A DNA stretch of 64,000 nt, from contig NZ_CBTJ020000001.1 of the NCBI RefSeq assembly GCF_001051235.1, forward strand, positions 124,001 through 188,000, read 5' to 3'. The first letter of the stretch is position 1, and each line of letters starts with the position of its first letter. Made by a program: the position numbers and the translations under genes. This DNA is from Candidatus Competibacter denitrificans Run_A_D11 (GTDB lineage: Bacteria > Pseudomonadota > Gammaproteobacteria > Competibacterales > Competibacteraceae). Below are positions 49,623 to 59,255 of the stretch, in pieces. The notes below the pieces were generated by a model. The model had not been told where the DNA came from, made no database searches, and saw nothing but the letters and a program-made list of their open reading frames with translations.

Positions 49623-49829
49623 ATGGTCAGCAGTTATTTAATCTGTGATGCCTGCGGGCGCTTTGGGCCACCCGCCGGCTTTTTAAATCAAAATGGCTTG
49701 CGCCTATGCTACCAATGCTGGTTTGAAGAATGGCAAGAGCGCCAAGCTCCTACTCAAAAATCCGCAATCGACTTTGACAAACCCCCAGCCATCAAACCCG
49801 ACGATGGTAACGATCCAGCCAACGAGTAG
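49623..49829 (+). CDS. Small zinc-ribbon-like protein
   Basis: The 68-residue protein has two CxxC pairs, CDAC and CYQC, in LICDACGRFGPPAGFLNQ and LRLCYQCWFEEWQ, a zinc-ribbon layout. The acidic C-terminal tail looks disordered. The ATG at 49623 has AAGGGGG about 6 nt upstream. It is divergent from the RNA methyltransferase. The function is unknown; it may bind RNA or a partner protein. Confidence 0.65.
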   Translation: MVSSYLICDACGRFGPPAGFLNQNGLRLCYQCWFEEWQERQAPTQKSAIDFDKPPAIKPDDGNDPANE

Positions 49830-49845
49830 AAGAGATCCACTGCTG

Positions 49846-50778
49846 CTAGTCAGCTCGCGAAGGTGATTCTAAAGTGGCGGGGTCATTGGACGCCAGGGCT
49901 GATCCACCCCCCAACTGCGACGACAACATACCGGCGAACATCAACCCACAGCCGATTAAAGCGCGATTCGATAACGTCTCTTGCAACATCATCCAACCGG
50001 CCAAGACCGCAAACACAGTCTCCAAGCTGAGGATAATGGCAGCGTGCGCGGGCGGCGCATCTCGCTGGGCCACCACTTGCAGGGTGTAGGCGACGCCAAC
50101 CGACAGAACACCGCCATACAGGATCGGCAGCGCCGCGCCTTCCAGCCCTGCCAAGCTGATCGGCTCCACGACGACCGCCACCATCAGACTCAAGACTGCA
50201 CAGACCATAAACTGTATCCAGGCAAACACGATTGGCTCGATATGTTTTCCCGATAGCCAGCCAATCACCAAAACGTGCCCTGCCCAGAAAAAAGCACTGA
50301 TCAATACCAACCCATCCCCTTTAGCCAACGTTAAATCTTCGGTCACTGTGAGCAAATACAATCCGACCACAGCAAGGACGATGCCGACCCATGTAGCCCA
50401 GGGGGTACGCTGACCCCACAGCAACCCCAGGATCGGTACGAGGACGACATAAAGACCGGTAATAAAACCCGCCTTGCCCGCCGTTGTATAGACGATGCCG
50501 ACCTGCTGCAACGATGCCCCAGCAAACAGCAGTAGACCCGCCAGCAAGGCCCCCAGCAAAATTGACCATTGATTGCCGGATTGGGTGGGGAAGCTGACCC
50601 GCTGGCGGATCATCAGCAACGGCAATAACGACAGCGCTCCCAACAAAAATCGAGCACCGTTATAAGTGAAGGGACCGACATGGGCCATACCTAAACGCTG
50701 GGCGACAAAAGCTGAACCCCAAATCATCGCTGCCAAACACAACAAAAATTCCGCTTTCAGCGCTTTAGGCTTTAACAT
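49846..50778 (-). CDS. EamA/DMT-superfamily transporter
   Basis: The 310-residue membrane protein has ten predicted segments in two EamA repeats. The first starts FLLCLAAMIWGSAFVAQRLG and the second GDGLVLISAFFWAGHVLVIG. These are drug/metabolite exporters with no readable substrate specificity. It ends with a short hydrophilic tail and is convergent with the zinc-ribbon gene. Confidence 0.9.
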   Translation of the reverse strand: MLKPKALKAEFLLCLAAMIWGSAFVAQRLGMAHVGPFTYNGARFLLGALSLLPLLMIRQRVSFPTQSGNQWSILLGALLAGLLLFAGASLQQVGIVYTTAGKAGFITGLYVVLVPILGLLWGQRTPWATWVGIVLAVVGLYLLTVTEDLTLAKGDGLVLISAFFWAGHVLVIGWLSGKHIEPIVFAWIQFMVCAVLSLMVAVVVEPISLAGLEGAALPILYGGVLSVGVAYTLQVVAQRDAPPAHAAIILSLETVFAVLAGWMMLQETLSNRALIGCGLMFAGMLSSQLGGGSALASNDPATLESPSRAD

Positions 50779-50884
50779 AACACTTGCTTCATCGATAGCC
50801 TCTACTTCAAATTATTAACAAACAATTACCACATTTGGCTTGTCGGCTGGAGGAAAATCCTTATACTTGCAATCCTCTCTCCTG

Positions 50885-50970
50885 GCCGGGATGGCGGAAT
50901 GGTAGACGCAGTGGACTCAAAATCCACCGGTAGTGATACCGTGAGAGTTCGAGTCTCTCTCCCGGCACCA
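50885..50970 (+). tRNA. tRNA-Leu (anticodon CAA)
   Basis: A class II tRNA with acceptor GCCGGGA paired with TCCCGGC, discriminator A and encoded CCA. The anticodon stem is GTGGA/TCCAC, loop CTCAAAA, so the anticodon is CAA and it reads UUG leucine codons. The T loop is GTTCGAGTC. It is 86 nt with CCA. Confidence 0.95.
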
Positions 50971-51046
50971 AATAAAACAGGCGGTTATCGCTCCCCCAAC
51001 AGCGCATTCGGCTTGCCGCCGACCACGCGCCAGCGATGATCGCTCA

Positions 51047-52347
<1,301 letters not shown>

Positions 52348-52355
52348 CCTCGATC

Positions 52356-53945
52356 ATGGAGTGGCTGGCTGATCCCACTGTTTGGCTTGGTCTCGCAACA
52401 TTAATCGTTATCGAGATCGTCCTGGGTATCGACAACCTCATTTTCATCGCCATTCTGGCCGATAAACTGCCACCCGCTGAGCGGGATCGGGCGCGCATCA
52501 TCGGCTTGACCCTGGCGCTGTTGATGCGACTGGGATTGCTGGCCAGTCTCTCCTGGCTGGTCACGCTGACCGAACCCTTGCTAACCCTGTTTGGCCAAAC
52601 GTTTTCAGGTCGTGACCTGATCTTGGCCATCGGTGGCCTCTTTCTGCTGTTCAAGGGCACGATGGAGTTGCACGAGCGCCTGGAAAGCCGCGATGAACCG
52701 CACCCTGACTCGAAGGTGTACGCCAGCTTTTGGCCGGTGGTCGCCCAGATCGTGGTATTGGATGCCGTGTTTTCGCTGGATGCGGTCATCACTGCGGTCG
52801 GCATGGTCGAACACCTGCCAGTCATGATGGCAGCGGTGATCATCGCCATCGTGCTGATGATGATCGCCAGCAAGCCACTGACCCGCTTTGTTAACGCGCA
52901 TCACACGGTCATCATTCTCTGCCTGGGCTTTCTGCTGATGATCGGTTTTAGCTTGATCGCCGAAGGTTTCGGGTTCCACATTCCCAAGGGCTATCTGTAT
53001 GCCGCCATTGGCTTCTCGGTGCTGATCGAGCTATTCAACCAATGGGCGCTCTACAACCGCCGCCGGTTTCTGGGCCGTCAGCGCCCCTTCCGGGAGCGCA
53101 CCGCCGAGGCGGTGTTGCGTTTATTGGGCGGGCGGGTGGAACCGGCGGAAGTCGGTGAGGAAGTGGCGGCCCTGGCCAGTAACTCCGATAACCGGGACAT
53201 CCAGTTTGATCCTAAAGAGCGCAGCATGATTCAAAATGTGCTGAGGCTTGCCGAGCAACCCATTCCAGCGCTGATGACCCCACGCCGCGATATCGTGTGG
53301 CTTGATATCGACGCGGGTGCGGACAAGGTGCGAGAAATGCTCCAGCGCTATTCCTATGGCCGCTATCTAGTCTGCCGGGGCACCTTGGATGAGGTCGAGG
53401 GTGTCGTGCAGGGCCGGGACTTGTTGCTACGGGTGTTGAACGGCGAAGCTTTGCAGCTACGCGCCACGTTGCGACAACCGCTCTTTGTTCATGAAGGATT
53501 AAACGCCCTGCAAGTGCTGGAGCAACTGCGCCAGCACCCGATCCCATTGGCGGTGGTCTTGGATGAATACGGTGGAGTTGAAGGCATCGTGACCGCTATC
53601 GACATTCTGGCGTCCATTGCGGGCGATTTGGTCGATACCGTTGATCTCGACACGCCCAAGCTCATTCAAGAGGGGGCAGGCGTCTGGCTGCTGGATGGTG
53701 GCTTGCTGCTTGATGAAGCCAAAGACATTCTCAAGTTTGAAGCGCTGCCGACGGGCGAAGGATATTTCACCTTGGCGGGCCTGGTTTTGGATCAGTTAAA
53801 GCAGATCCCTGAAGGTGGCGAAAAATTTACGCTGGGCGATTACGAATTTGAAGTGGCAGGCATGAAGGGCCACCGGATCAATCAGGTACGAGTTCGGCAC
53901 CTTCCGCAGCCGAAACCCTTGTATGTTGGGAGTGAGCCAAAGTGA
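52356..53945 (+). CDS. TerC-family membrane protein with CBS pair and CorC/HlyC domain
   Basis: The 529-residue protein has a TerC half with seven membrane segments ([35 protein letters not shown]; the acidic residues in GIDN and SLDA are conserved). Two CBS motifs follow ([15 protein letters not shown], ... [18 protein letters not shown]), then a CorC_HlyC transporter-associated domain ([16 protein letters not shown]). This YegH/YoaE-like layout is common. Recent work links TerC proteins to manganese export and metal loading of exoenzymes; the role here is inferred. Confidence 0.92.
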   Translation: MEWLADPTVWLGLATLIVIEIVLGIDNLIFIAILADKLPPAERDRARIIGLTLALLMRLGLLASLSWLVTLTEPLLTLFGQTFSGRDLILAIGGLFLLFKGTMELHERLESRDEPHPDSKVYASFWPVVAQIVVLDAVFSLDAVITAVGMVEHLPVMMAAVIIAIVLMMIASKPLTRFVNAHHTVIILCLGFLLMIGFSLIAEGFGFHIPKGYLYAAIGFSVLIELFNQWALYNRRRFLGRQRPFRERTAEAVLRLLGGRVEPAEVGEEVAALASNSDNRDIQFDPKERSMIQNVLRLAEQPIPALMTPRRDIVWLDIDAGADKVREMLQRYSYGRYLVCRGTLDEVEGVVQGRDLLLRVLNGEALQLRATLRQPLFVHEGLNALQVLEQLRQHPIPLAVVLDEYGGVEGIVTAIDILASIAGDLVDTVDLDTPKLIQEGAGVWLLDGGLLLDEAKDILKFEALPTGEGYFTLAGLVLDQLKQIPEGGEKFTLGDYEFEVAGMKGHRINQVRVRHLPQPKPLYVGSEPK

Positions 53946-53990
53946 TTGGTCAGTGCGGTAGCGCGAAACCCCTTGTATGTTGGGAGTGAG
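53911..53990. repeat. Imperfect direct repeat at the 3' end of the TerC gene
   Basis: A 26-bp segment at 53911-53936 (start CGAAACCCTTG) recurs at 53964-53990 with one extra C. The first copy codes the last residues of the TerC protein. The second lies after the stop. It looks like a local duplication and may mark a recombination event at the edge of the accessory block. Confidence 0.75.
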
Positions 53991-54103
53991 TTAAAGGGTA
54001 CTGCCCCAAGAAATTCTTCCATAAGAAGCCAAGCTGAAGAGACTTCAAGTGGAGGTGATTATAGGCAAGCAGCGCTAGAGTCGGAGCGTGAAGGAGAAGT
54101 TGG

Positions 54104-54137
54104 CTCTCCCTCTGGGAGAAGGGCTGGGGGTGAGGGG
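54104..54137. repeat. REP-like element of the CTCTCCCTCTGGGAGA type
   Basis: CTCTCCC, TCT, GGGAGA, then GGGCTGGGGGTGAGGGG matches the interspersed G-rich hairpin element seen near gene ends in many proteobacterial genomes. A single copy is visible in the window, so copy number in the genome needs counting. Confidence 0.5.
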
Positions 54138-54143
54138 TGAGGC

Positions 54144-54433
54144 TTGATGTTTGCCTCGAAGGTTCATCCCGGCCATCCCGATTTTCTCGATTTACCGTGG
54201 ATGGAGTCCATCGTGGAAGATCGCGCCGAAATCGCCCTGGTGGTGCATCCGGCCTGGCAGCGCTGCGGGTTGGGAACCCGCCTGTTAGACCTGCTGACAG
54301 CGGTGGGGGCATCCGGCGTTCCACCGCGCTTTCCTTCCAGGATAATCAAGCGATGGCTGCCTTGTTGGCCCAGACTGGTTTCAGCACGCCGCAGGTGAGC
54401 GACAGTATTGTCGTCGACGAGAAGTCGATTTAA
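54144..54433 (+). pseudogene. Frameshifted GNAT acetyltransferase remnant
   Basis: The first frame (54144 onwards) holds the acetyl-CoA-binding motif IALVVHPAWQRCGLGTRLL, a typical GNAT core. At the G run 54305-54309 the homology shifts to the frame ending at 54433, which reads GIRRSTALSFQDNQAMAALL and TGFSTPQ, also GNAT-like. One inserted or lost base in the G run restores a continuous domain. The 5' part is short for the family, so this is a broken and probably truncated gene next to the retron block. Confidence 0.7.
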
Positions 54434-54466
54434 CAACACTTCTACAATTTTTCTTATATTTGAAAG

Positions 54467-55543
54467 TTACTCGGAAGAAATATCATTCTTCTTTTTGTTT
54501 TTTTGGGTTTGTAATGTATCGATTATGCCTTTTGAAAGCTTTGAGCTTAGGCGTCGCCGCCTCCGCTTCTTAGTGACAGGGCTTACGGAAACACATTGTA
54601 AATTAATTAAATTCAAGCGTTCTTGAATGGGCCTAGCTCTCATACTTGATCCTGGCTGTAAACGTTCAGCTTCTCGGTATTGGCCTATAAGTGTTCCACC
54701 AAGAATTTTTATCTCATCTGGATTGTTATTTAGCTTGAATGCTCTTTCAAAAAACCTAATTCGCTTTTGACGTTTATGTGGAATTCCAATCTTATGAGGC
54801 CAGACAGCCACACCAGTTATAACCTTTACCTGCCTAGAAGAAAAACGAGTAATTTTGTGACCGATAAAACCGTTGTAAGCCAATTCCTTAACCACTTGAT
54901 AACAAAACGATCGGGTTGCGTTAGCTCCTGAAAAAACCATATCATCAACATAAAGAGTAAATTTCAAGTTTTTTACCGCTGCCATATGTGCGATCTTACA
55001 AAATAAGCGAGAGCAAGCAAAATATGATAATACTGGGCTGAGAGGACTTCCTGTTGGAAGAGAGTCTTTTACACAGCAAAGCAAGGAAAGCACATAGGCA
55101 ATATCTGGTGCGCACTGCATATCGTTAATGAAGAAATCACGTACTAACTTCCTTCTCACTGAAGGATAAAAATCCTTAATATCTATTTTAATGGCTCTCC
55201 CAAAATTCATATGCTCCCTTGCATTATCTACATAAGATCTCCCTTTAGTTGCCGAGTATACAAAATCAGGCTTTTTAATTCGAGATAGGAATATAGAGAG
55301 CTTCTTATGCAGTCTAAGTAAGAGTTGTTTTGGCTCCTGAATTTTTCGTGTTTTGCTAGGAGGCGGAAATCCAGCCAGTATATCTTGATATTTTTGAGGA
55401 GCTTCCCAGATACGGTAATTATCTAATGTTAATATGGAATGCAAATATTTTACAGATACCCCCAATAAGCCAGCAAGTTTTTTCTTCGAGCTAAGCCGGA
55501 ATAAGGGCGATTGATCTATTGAGTACCCACTATTTTTTACCAA
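54467..55543 (-). CDS. Retron-type reverse transcriptase
   Basis: The 358-residue RT has all core motifs: NAREH (107-111, the retron NAxxH motif in region X), DIKDFYPS with Asp121, LPTGSPLSPVLS, YVDD at 198-201 and ITG at 242-244 (the retron VTG in region Y). There is no intron maturase or group II signature, and it is short like retron RTs. The start is a TTG with AAGG 8 nt upstream, within the end of the HTH gene, so translation is coupled. It is AT-rich against its neighbours, a sign of transfer. Retron RTs make a branched msDNA from an adjacent ncRNA and act with an effector in phage defence. See the XRE gene and candidate ncRNA upstream. Confidence 0.9.
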   Translation of the reverse strand: MVKNSGYSIDQSPLFRLSSKKKLAGLLGVSVKYLHSILTLDNYRIWEAPQKYQDILAGFPPPSKTRKIQEPKQLLLRLHKKLSIFLSRIKKPDFVYSATKGRSYVDNAREHMNFGRAIKIDIKDFYPSVRRKLVRDFFINDMQCAPDIAYVLSLLCCVKDSLPTGSPLSPVLSYFACSRLFCKIAHMAAVKNLKFTLYVDDMVFSGANATRSFCYQVVKELAYNGFIGHKITRFSSRQVKVITGVAVWPHKIGIPHKRQKRIRFFERAFKLNNNPDEIKILGGTLIGQYREAERLQPGSSMRARPIQERLNLINLQCVSVSPVTKKRRRRRLSSKLSKGIIDTLQTQKNKKKNDISSE

Positions 55544-55546
55544 TTT

Positions 55547-55852
55547 TTATGCCTTTTCTATTAAGTTTGACTTATGCTCAACCCATTGCAAAATAGCTAT
55601 TATCTTCTGACCAAGAATTTTTTTTACCTTAATATCCCGCTCAGACTCTCCAATATTTTCAGAAAAAAAGATCAATGATGAAAGAGGAAGGTTAAAATAC
55701 ACGGCGTACTGTTGCAGTAAATCAAGACTGGGTGATTTCCTATTGGACTCAACTTCTGAAAGATATGAGCGAGAAATACCAAGAGCTTTTGAAAGATCGG
55801 ACTGAGTTATTTGATGGAACGATCGCACCAGTCGCAGAGCTTCACCAAACAT
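55547..55852 (-). CDS. XRE-family HTH protein, candidate retron effector or regulator
   Basis: The 101-residue protein has a Cro/C1 helix-turn-helix (ITQSDLSKALGISRSYLSEV, residues about 15-35) and a C-terminal helical tail with ILGQKIIAILQWVEHKS. AGGAG lies 7 nt before the ATG. Its stop is 3 bp from the RT start. HTH proteins paired with retron RTs are described as one retron class (type VI in the published scheme as I recall it). There the HTH protein is the presumed effector or toxin regulator. It could equally be a simple repressor of the unit. Confidence 0.85.
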   Translation of the reverse strand: MFGEALRLVRSFHQITQSDLSKALGISRSYLSEVESNRKSPSLDLLQQYAVYFNLPLSSLIFFSENIGESERDIKVKKILGQKIIAILQWVEHKSNLIEKA

Positions 55853-55899
55853 GGAATTTCTCCTAATTATATTATAATAATTTGGTGGTAAATGAGGGG

Positions 55900-55965
55900 T
55901 TAGCCCAAGACCTCCTTAATGAGGTCAATCAACCTTGATACAATCCTGTAGAAAGAATAGATCAT
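55900..55965 (-). CDS. Possible 21-residue amphipathic peptide upstream of the HTH gene
   Basis: The ATG at 55965-55963 has AAGG 8 nt upstream, and the frame ends at TAA 55902-55900. The peptide runs MIYSFYRIVSRLIDL then IKEVLG. It is amphipathic and helical in the way of small membrane-active toxin peptides. The same frame is open upstream for 73 codons without a good start, so it may instead be chance. No family can be assigned. Confidence is low, but its place inside the retron unit makes it worth noting. Confidence 0.3.
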   Translation of the reverse strand: MIYSFYRIVSRLIDLIKEVLG

Positions 55966-56026
55966 GGTTGCTACCTTAAGTGCCACTCTCAGAATTCTCC
56001 TCAAGTGGCGACTTTTAGTATTGGGC

Positions 56027-56352
56027 GATTTACGATTAGGATCGGTATCACAAGTTTCAATCAAAAGATTTTCCTCATTAGTGGCGGCGTTATGACCCGA
56101 ACAATTCAGATCAGTAAACCGCCGCCTCTCGGTCACCATGAGGCTTCTGATTGATGAGAGTAACCGTAAACTCTTTCCCCCCACCGCCCGCCGTCTTTCT
56201 CTCGAAGACGGCTTATGTCGCCAATCTGCATCTCACTTGGTCGTGAGCTTGGCAAGGACAGAGGTTCAATTAAACCTCCACAGGTACCCAGATTATGAGC
56301 ACCCTTTTTTTACATCTACCGAGTAAATCTCTCAGTACCCGATCACTAAATC
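56027..56352 (-). ncRNA. Candidate retron msr-msd RNA (structured leader of the HTH-RT operon)
   Basis: This minus-strand leader starts just after a strong promoter and is full of stems. A GAGGTT/AACCTC hairpin at 56261-56278 resembles the first msr stem of Ec86. A long stem-loop lies at 56218-56255, an 8-bp GCCGTCTT/AAGACGGC hairpin at 56190-56212 and a GGCGGCG/CGCCGCC stem between 56083-56089 and 56120-56126. The 5' end (GATTTA...GATCGG, 56352-56339) can pair with 56027-56045 (CCGATC...TAAATC), the place for a1/a2 repeats. The branch guanosine and exact ends are not resolved, so limits are tentative. Confidence 0.45.
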
Positions 56353-56353
56353 C

Positions 56354-56383
56354 AGTATACTCCATTTGTTCTCTAAAAGTCAA
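56354..56383 (-). promoter_or_regulatory. Sigma-70 promoter of the retron unit
   Basis: On the minus strand TTGACT (56383-56378) and TATACT (56359-56354) are separated by 18 bp, close to the consensus. Transcription would start near 56347, at the beginning of the hairpin-rich leader, and run through the HTH and RT genes. Confidence 0.65.
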
Positions 56384-56670
56384 CATTATGCAATCCAAAA
56401 GCGAACGAAATAATTTACCCGCTGAAGAGATTCGCATTTATAAACTCTCGTCGTCATAACCTGCTCCAGCCACAGCATTTCCGACCGGTATCCAAGCCAT
56501 TGCCCATCTAGGCGATTCACCAGTTCCGCCTTAGAATCCATATTGTGAAGTGGTAGCCGAGCATCGCCTGTGCCCGTTGCTGCAAATTTATCTTGCCTCG
56601 TCTGGTATTGCCGCTTTTGACGTACACTTACATCGCCGCTTAGCGATCCACCATCGCCATGACGGTTGAG
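56384..56670. other. Gene-poor stretch between the retron promoter and the aldo/keto reductase remnant
   Basis: No convincing gene is seen in these 287 bp. GC content rises back to genome level at about 56460, which I take as the right edge of the inserted block. Short degraded frames here look like junk or remnants, and none is recognisable. Confidence 0.4.
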
Positions 56671-56892
56671 TTATAGCGCAGCCCGGACACCCTGCCCGGC
56701 GCTTCCCTGATGCAGCAGCCAGGCGATAGCGACCTGCCCCGGTTTGACGCCGAGCGACTGGGCTATCTTCCGTACCACTTCCGCCGCCCGCATGTTGGCG
56801 TCGAAATTTTTGCCCTGATAGCGGGGGTCGCCCCGGCGGAAATCGCCTTCAGGGTATTTTCTATACGAAAACGCCCCTCCCCCGAATGACAC
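56671..56892 (-). pseudogene. Aldo/keto reductase fragment
   Basis: The 73-codon frame contains YPEGDFRRGDPRYQGKNFDA and AAEVVRKIAQSLGVKPGQVA and AIAWLLHQG, which is the C-terminal third of aldo/keto reductases. The catalytic N-terminal part is missing upstream and the C-terminal cofactor loop (normally ...IPGTKR) is replaced by unrelated residues. It is a truncated remnant next to the retron block. Confidence 0.8.
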
Positions 56893-56911
56893 TGGCTACG
56901 CCTGCTTCCCG

Positions 56912-58327
56912 CTAGCGCGGCAGATCCAAAATCGCTTCCAAACCACCTTGCGGAGGGTTACGCAGCCTGAGTTCGCCACCGTGGGCGCGGGCAATGTTGC
57001 GGGCGATGCTCAGCCCCAAACCGGTCCCACCAGTATCACGGCTGCGCGAGCCTTCCAAGCGGTAAAACGGCTCAAACACCCGCTCCAGCTCAGCCACCGG
57101 AATCCCCGGCCCGCTGTCCCGAATCAGCAACAGCAAACGTCCGGGTGGCTCCTTAACGGTGATTTCGGCGCGTTGGCCATACTTCAAAGCGTTATCGACC
57201 AGATTCGTCAGGCAGCGTTTTAACGCCAACGGCCGACAGCGCAACGGCTCAGTGGCGACACCAACGATACCAACCTCGTGGCCGGTATCCTCGGCGTCTT
57301 CTTGCAGCGATTCCAACAAGGCATTGATATCCAACGGTGCGACCGGCTCGCTGTCCTCACCGGCGCGCAAAAAATCCAGTGAAGCTTGCACCATGCGTTG
57401 CATGTCGTCGAGATCCGCCAGAAATTTCTCGCGCGCGGTCATATCGTCCAGCATTTCGCTGCGTAACCGTAACCGGGTAATCGGCGTTTTCAAATCGTGC
57501 GAAATGGCGGCAAGAATACGGTCACGATTCTCGATATAGCGGATCAGCCGCTCTTGCATGGTGTTGAAGGCATGAGCCGCGCGCTGCACTTCCAAGGGTC
57601 CGGCGGCATCAAGCGGCGGGCGGCGAATATCTCGGCCAAGATCGGCCGCAGCATCAGCGAGCACCGCCAGCGGCCGGGTCAGCGCACGAACCGCCAGCGC
57701 CGCCAGCGCCGCGACTGAGACCAGTAAAATCAGCAAGATCAGCAACAAGCGTAGCGGCCAAGCGATCACTTCTTCCGGTAACACCTGCTGAAAAGTCACC
57801 GTCGCTCCATCCCCCAAACGCACCTGCACCACAAAATTGCGTAACCCCATCATCATGGCGTGCGCCGGCCAGCGTGGTGGCCGATCAGCCCAGGCACGCC
57901 GGGGAGGTGGTTGGTCGGGATCGAGCCAGCGCAGCCGACCTGGTGGGGGTGCTGGTAGATCGTCGTTGATCTCTAACTGAAAAGGCCGTTCCGGCCCCAA
58001 TTGGCGCTTCAACAACGCGCGGAACAGGGTGGTGTGATAGCGCTCATCGGGCTTGGTGACGGTTTCCCACGGTACGTCGAGATTGATCCGAGTGGGCGGC
58101 AAATCCAGCGCCGTGACCAGACGGCGGCGCTCGTCAGTATCCACCGCATTATCGAGTAGGTTAACAATCGCTGCGATACGCTGCGCCACATGTCCACCGA
58201 TGGCGTGATACAGCGCTTGATCACGATCCTGTAGCAAAACGGCGGCGCTCAGCAGTTGGGCGATCACCAAACCAGCCGTCAAAAACAGCAGGAGCCGACC
58301 AAACAGCGATTGTGGTAACCAGCGCAT
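56912..58327 (-). CDS. EnvZ/CpxA-type sensor histidine kinase
   Basis: This 471-residue kinase has two membrane segments (about 10-30 and 190-213), a proline-rich periplasmic loop of about 155 residues and HAMP. His277 lies in ISHDLKTPITRL, and HATPase carries NLVDNALKYG and DTGGTGLGLSIARN. The start shares one base with the response-regulator stop (TGATG). The periplasmic loop has a stretch (DQPPPRRAWADRPPRW) of unknown use. It probably senses envelope stress or metals, judging from the divergent Spy-like gene. Confidence 0.92.
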   Translation of the reverse strand: MRWLPQSLFGRLLLFLTAGLVIAQLLSAAVLLQDRDQALYHAIGGHVAQRIAAIVNLLDNAVDTDERRRLVTALDLPPTRINLDVPWETVTKPDERYHTTLFRALLKRQLGPERPFQLEINDDLPAPPPGRLRWLDPDQPPPRRAWADRPPRWPAHAMMMGLRNFVVQVRLGDGATVTFQQVLPEEVIAWPLRLLLILLILLVSVAALAALAVRALTRPLAVLADAAADLGRDIRRPPLDAAGPLEVQRAAHAFNTMQERLIRYIENRDRILAAISHDLKTPITRLRLRSEMLDDMTAREKFLADLDDMQRMVQASLDFLRAGEDSEPVAPLDINALLESLQEDAEDTGHEVGIVGVATEPLRCRPLALKRCLTNLVDNALKYGQRAEITVKEPPGRLLLLIRDSGPGIPVAELERVFEPFYRLEGSRSRDTGGTGLGLSIARNIARAHGGELRLRNPPQGGLEAILDLPR

Positions 58328-59037
58328 CAGGATTCCCGACTGACGGAGGCCGCCAACAAATAACCCTCATTTCTAACAGTCTTGATAATGGCCGACTCAC
58401 GCGGATCATCGCGCAGGCGGCGCCGCAATCGGCTGACCTGTACATCGATACTGCGGTCGAACGGCATGGCCTCGCGGCCCTGCGTCAAATCCAGTAGCTG
58501 ATCCCGATTCAAAATCCGCTGCGGATGATCGAGAAACACCCGCAAGATGCGATATTCACTAGCACCCAATGGTACCAACACCCCATCTGGAGCGACGAGC
58601 TGGCGAGAATCGGTATCTAGCGTCCAGCCTGCGAAGTGGAAGCGCCGCGCTTCACCCGCTTCTATCGGAGCGCTCCGAGCGCGCCGCAGGATGCTTTTAA
58701 TGCGCGCCAGCAGCTCGCGCGCATTGAATGGCTTGGGCAGATAATCATCAGCGCCCATTTCTAACCCGACGATGCGGTCGGTATCATCGCCGCGCGCTGT
58801 CAGCATGATGATTGGAATGGGTGAACGAGCGCGCAGGTTACGACAGAGCACTAAGCCATCATCACCGGGTAACATCAGATCAAGAATCACTAGATCGACC
58901 GGTCCCTGTTCCAGCGCCGCCCACAGTCCACGTCCGTCGGCCACACCAGTCACCCGAAAACCGCTGCGGCCTAGATAATCCGCCAACAGCTCACGCAATC
59001 CGGCATCGTCGTCCACGATTAAAAGATGGTCACTCAT
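58327..59037 (-). CDS. OmpR-family response regulator
   Basis: The 236-residue protein has a receiver domain (LIVDDDAGLRELL, phospho-acceptor Asp53 in VILDLMLPG, conserved Lys in LPKPF) and an OmpR winged helix (RILNRDQLLDLTQG, RSIDVQVSRLRRRL, IKTVRNEGYLL). It is the partner of the kinase just downstream. The likely target is the divergent Spy-like gene. A TTGACA at 59154-59159 and TTACA repeats in the shared region are candidate control elements. Confidence 0.94.
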   Translation of the reverse strand: MSDHLLIVDDDAGLRELLADYLGRSGFRVTGVADGRGLWAALEQGPVDLVILDLMLPGDDGLVLCRNLRARSPIPIIMLTARGDDTDRIVGLEMGADDYLPKPFNARELLARIKSILRRARSAPIEAGEARRFHFAGWTLDTDSRQLVAPDGVLVPLGASEYRILRVFLDHPQRILNRDQLLDLTQGREAMPFDRSIDVQVSRLRRRLRDDPRESAIIKTVRNEGYLLAASVSRES

Positions 59038-59255
59038 GCGTTTAGGTAGGGTCGCTTCGCAAAGGAAGGCATTGTAAACCGCTCAACAACCGAACCGCTT
59101 TACCGGTTCAAAATTTCCTAGCCAAAAGGGTATCTAACCGAAACAAGGCAAAGTTGACATAAATCGTTACAAAAATGCCTTAGCGGCAAAATCCCGGTTA
59201 CATGAGCGTGGCTTAATAAAGCCCGAAATAACCGAACAACGAGGAGTTAACCAAG

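Noticed and set aside
50971..51046. Guanidine riboswitch before sugE
   Set aside because: The 76-bp leader lacks the paired ACGR-loop hairpins of the guanidine-II class and the conserved core of guanidine-III. Only a short GCGATGATCGC dyad is present.
54467..55543. Group II intron maturase or diversity-generating RT as an alternative for the RT
   Set aside because: There is no maturase or endonuclease domain, no intron RNA folds around it, and no variable-repeat/template-repeat pair is visible. The NAxxH and ITG motifs fit retrons.
55900..56184. A 94-codon frame in the retron leader
   Set aside because: It has no ribosome site at its starts, overlaps the predicted RNA stems and has an unnatural N-terminal composition. 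Only the last 21 codons, with their own site, are kept as a weak candidate.
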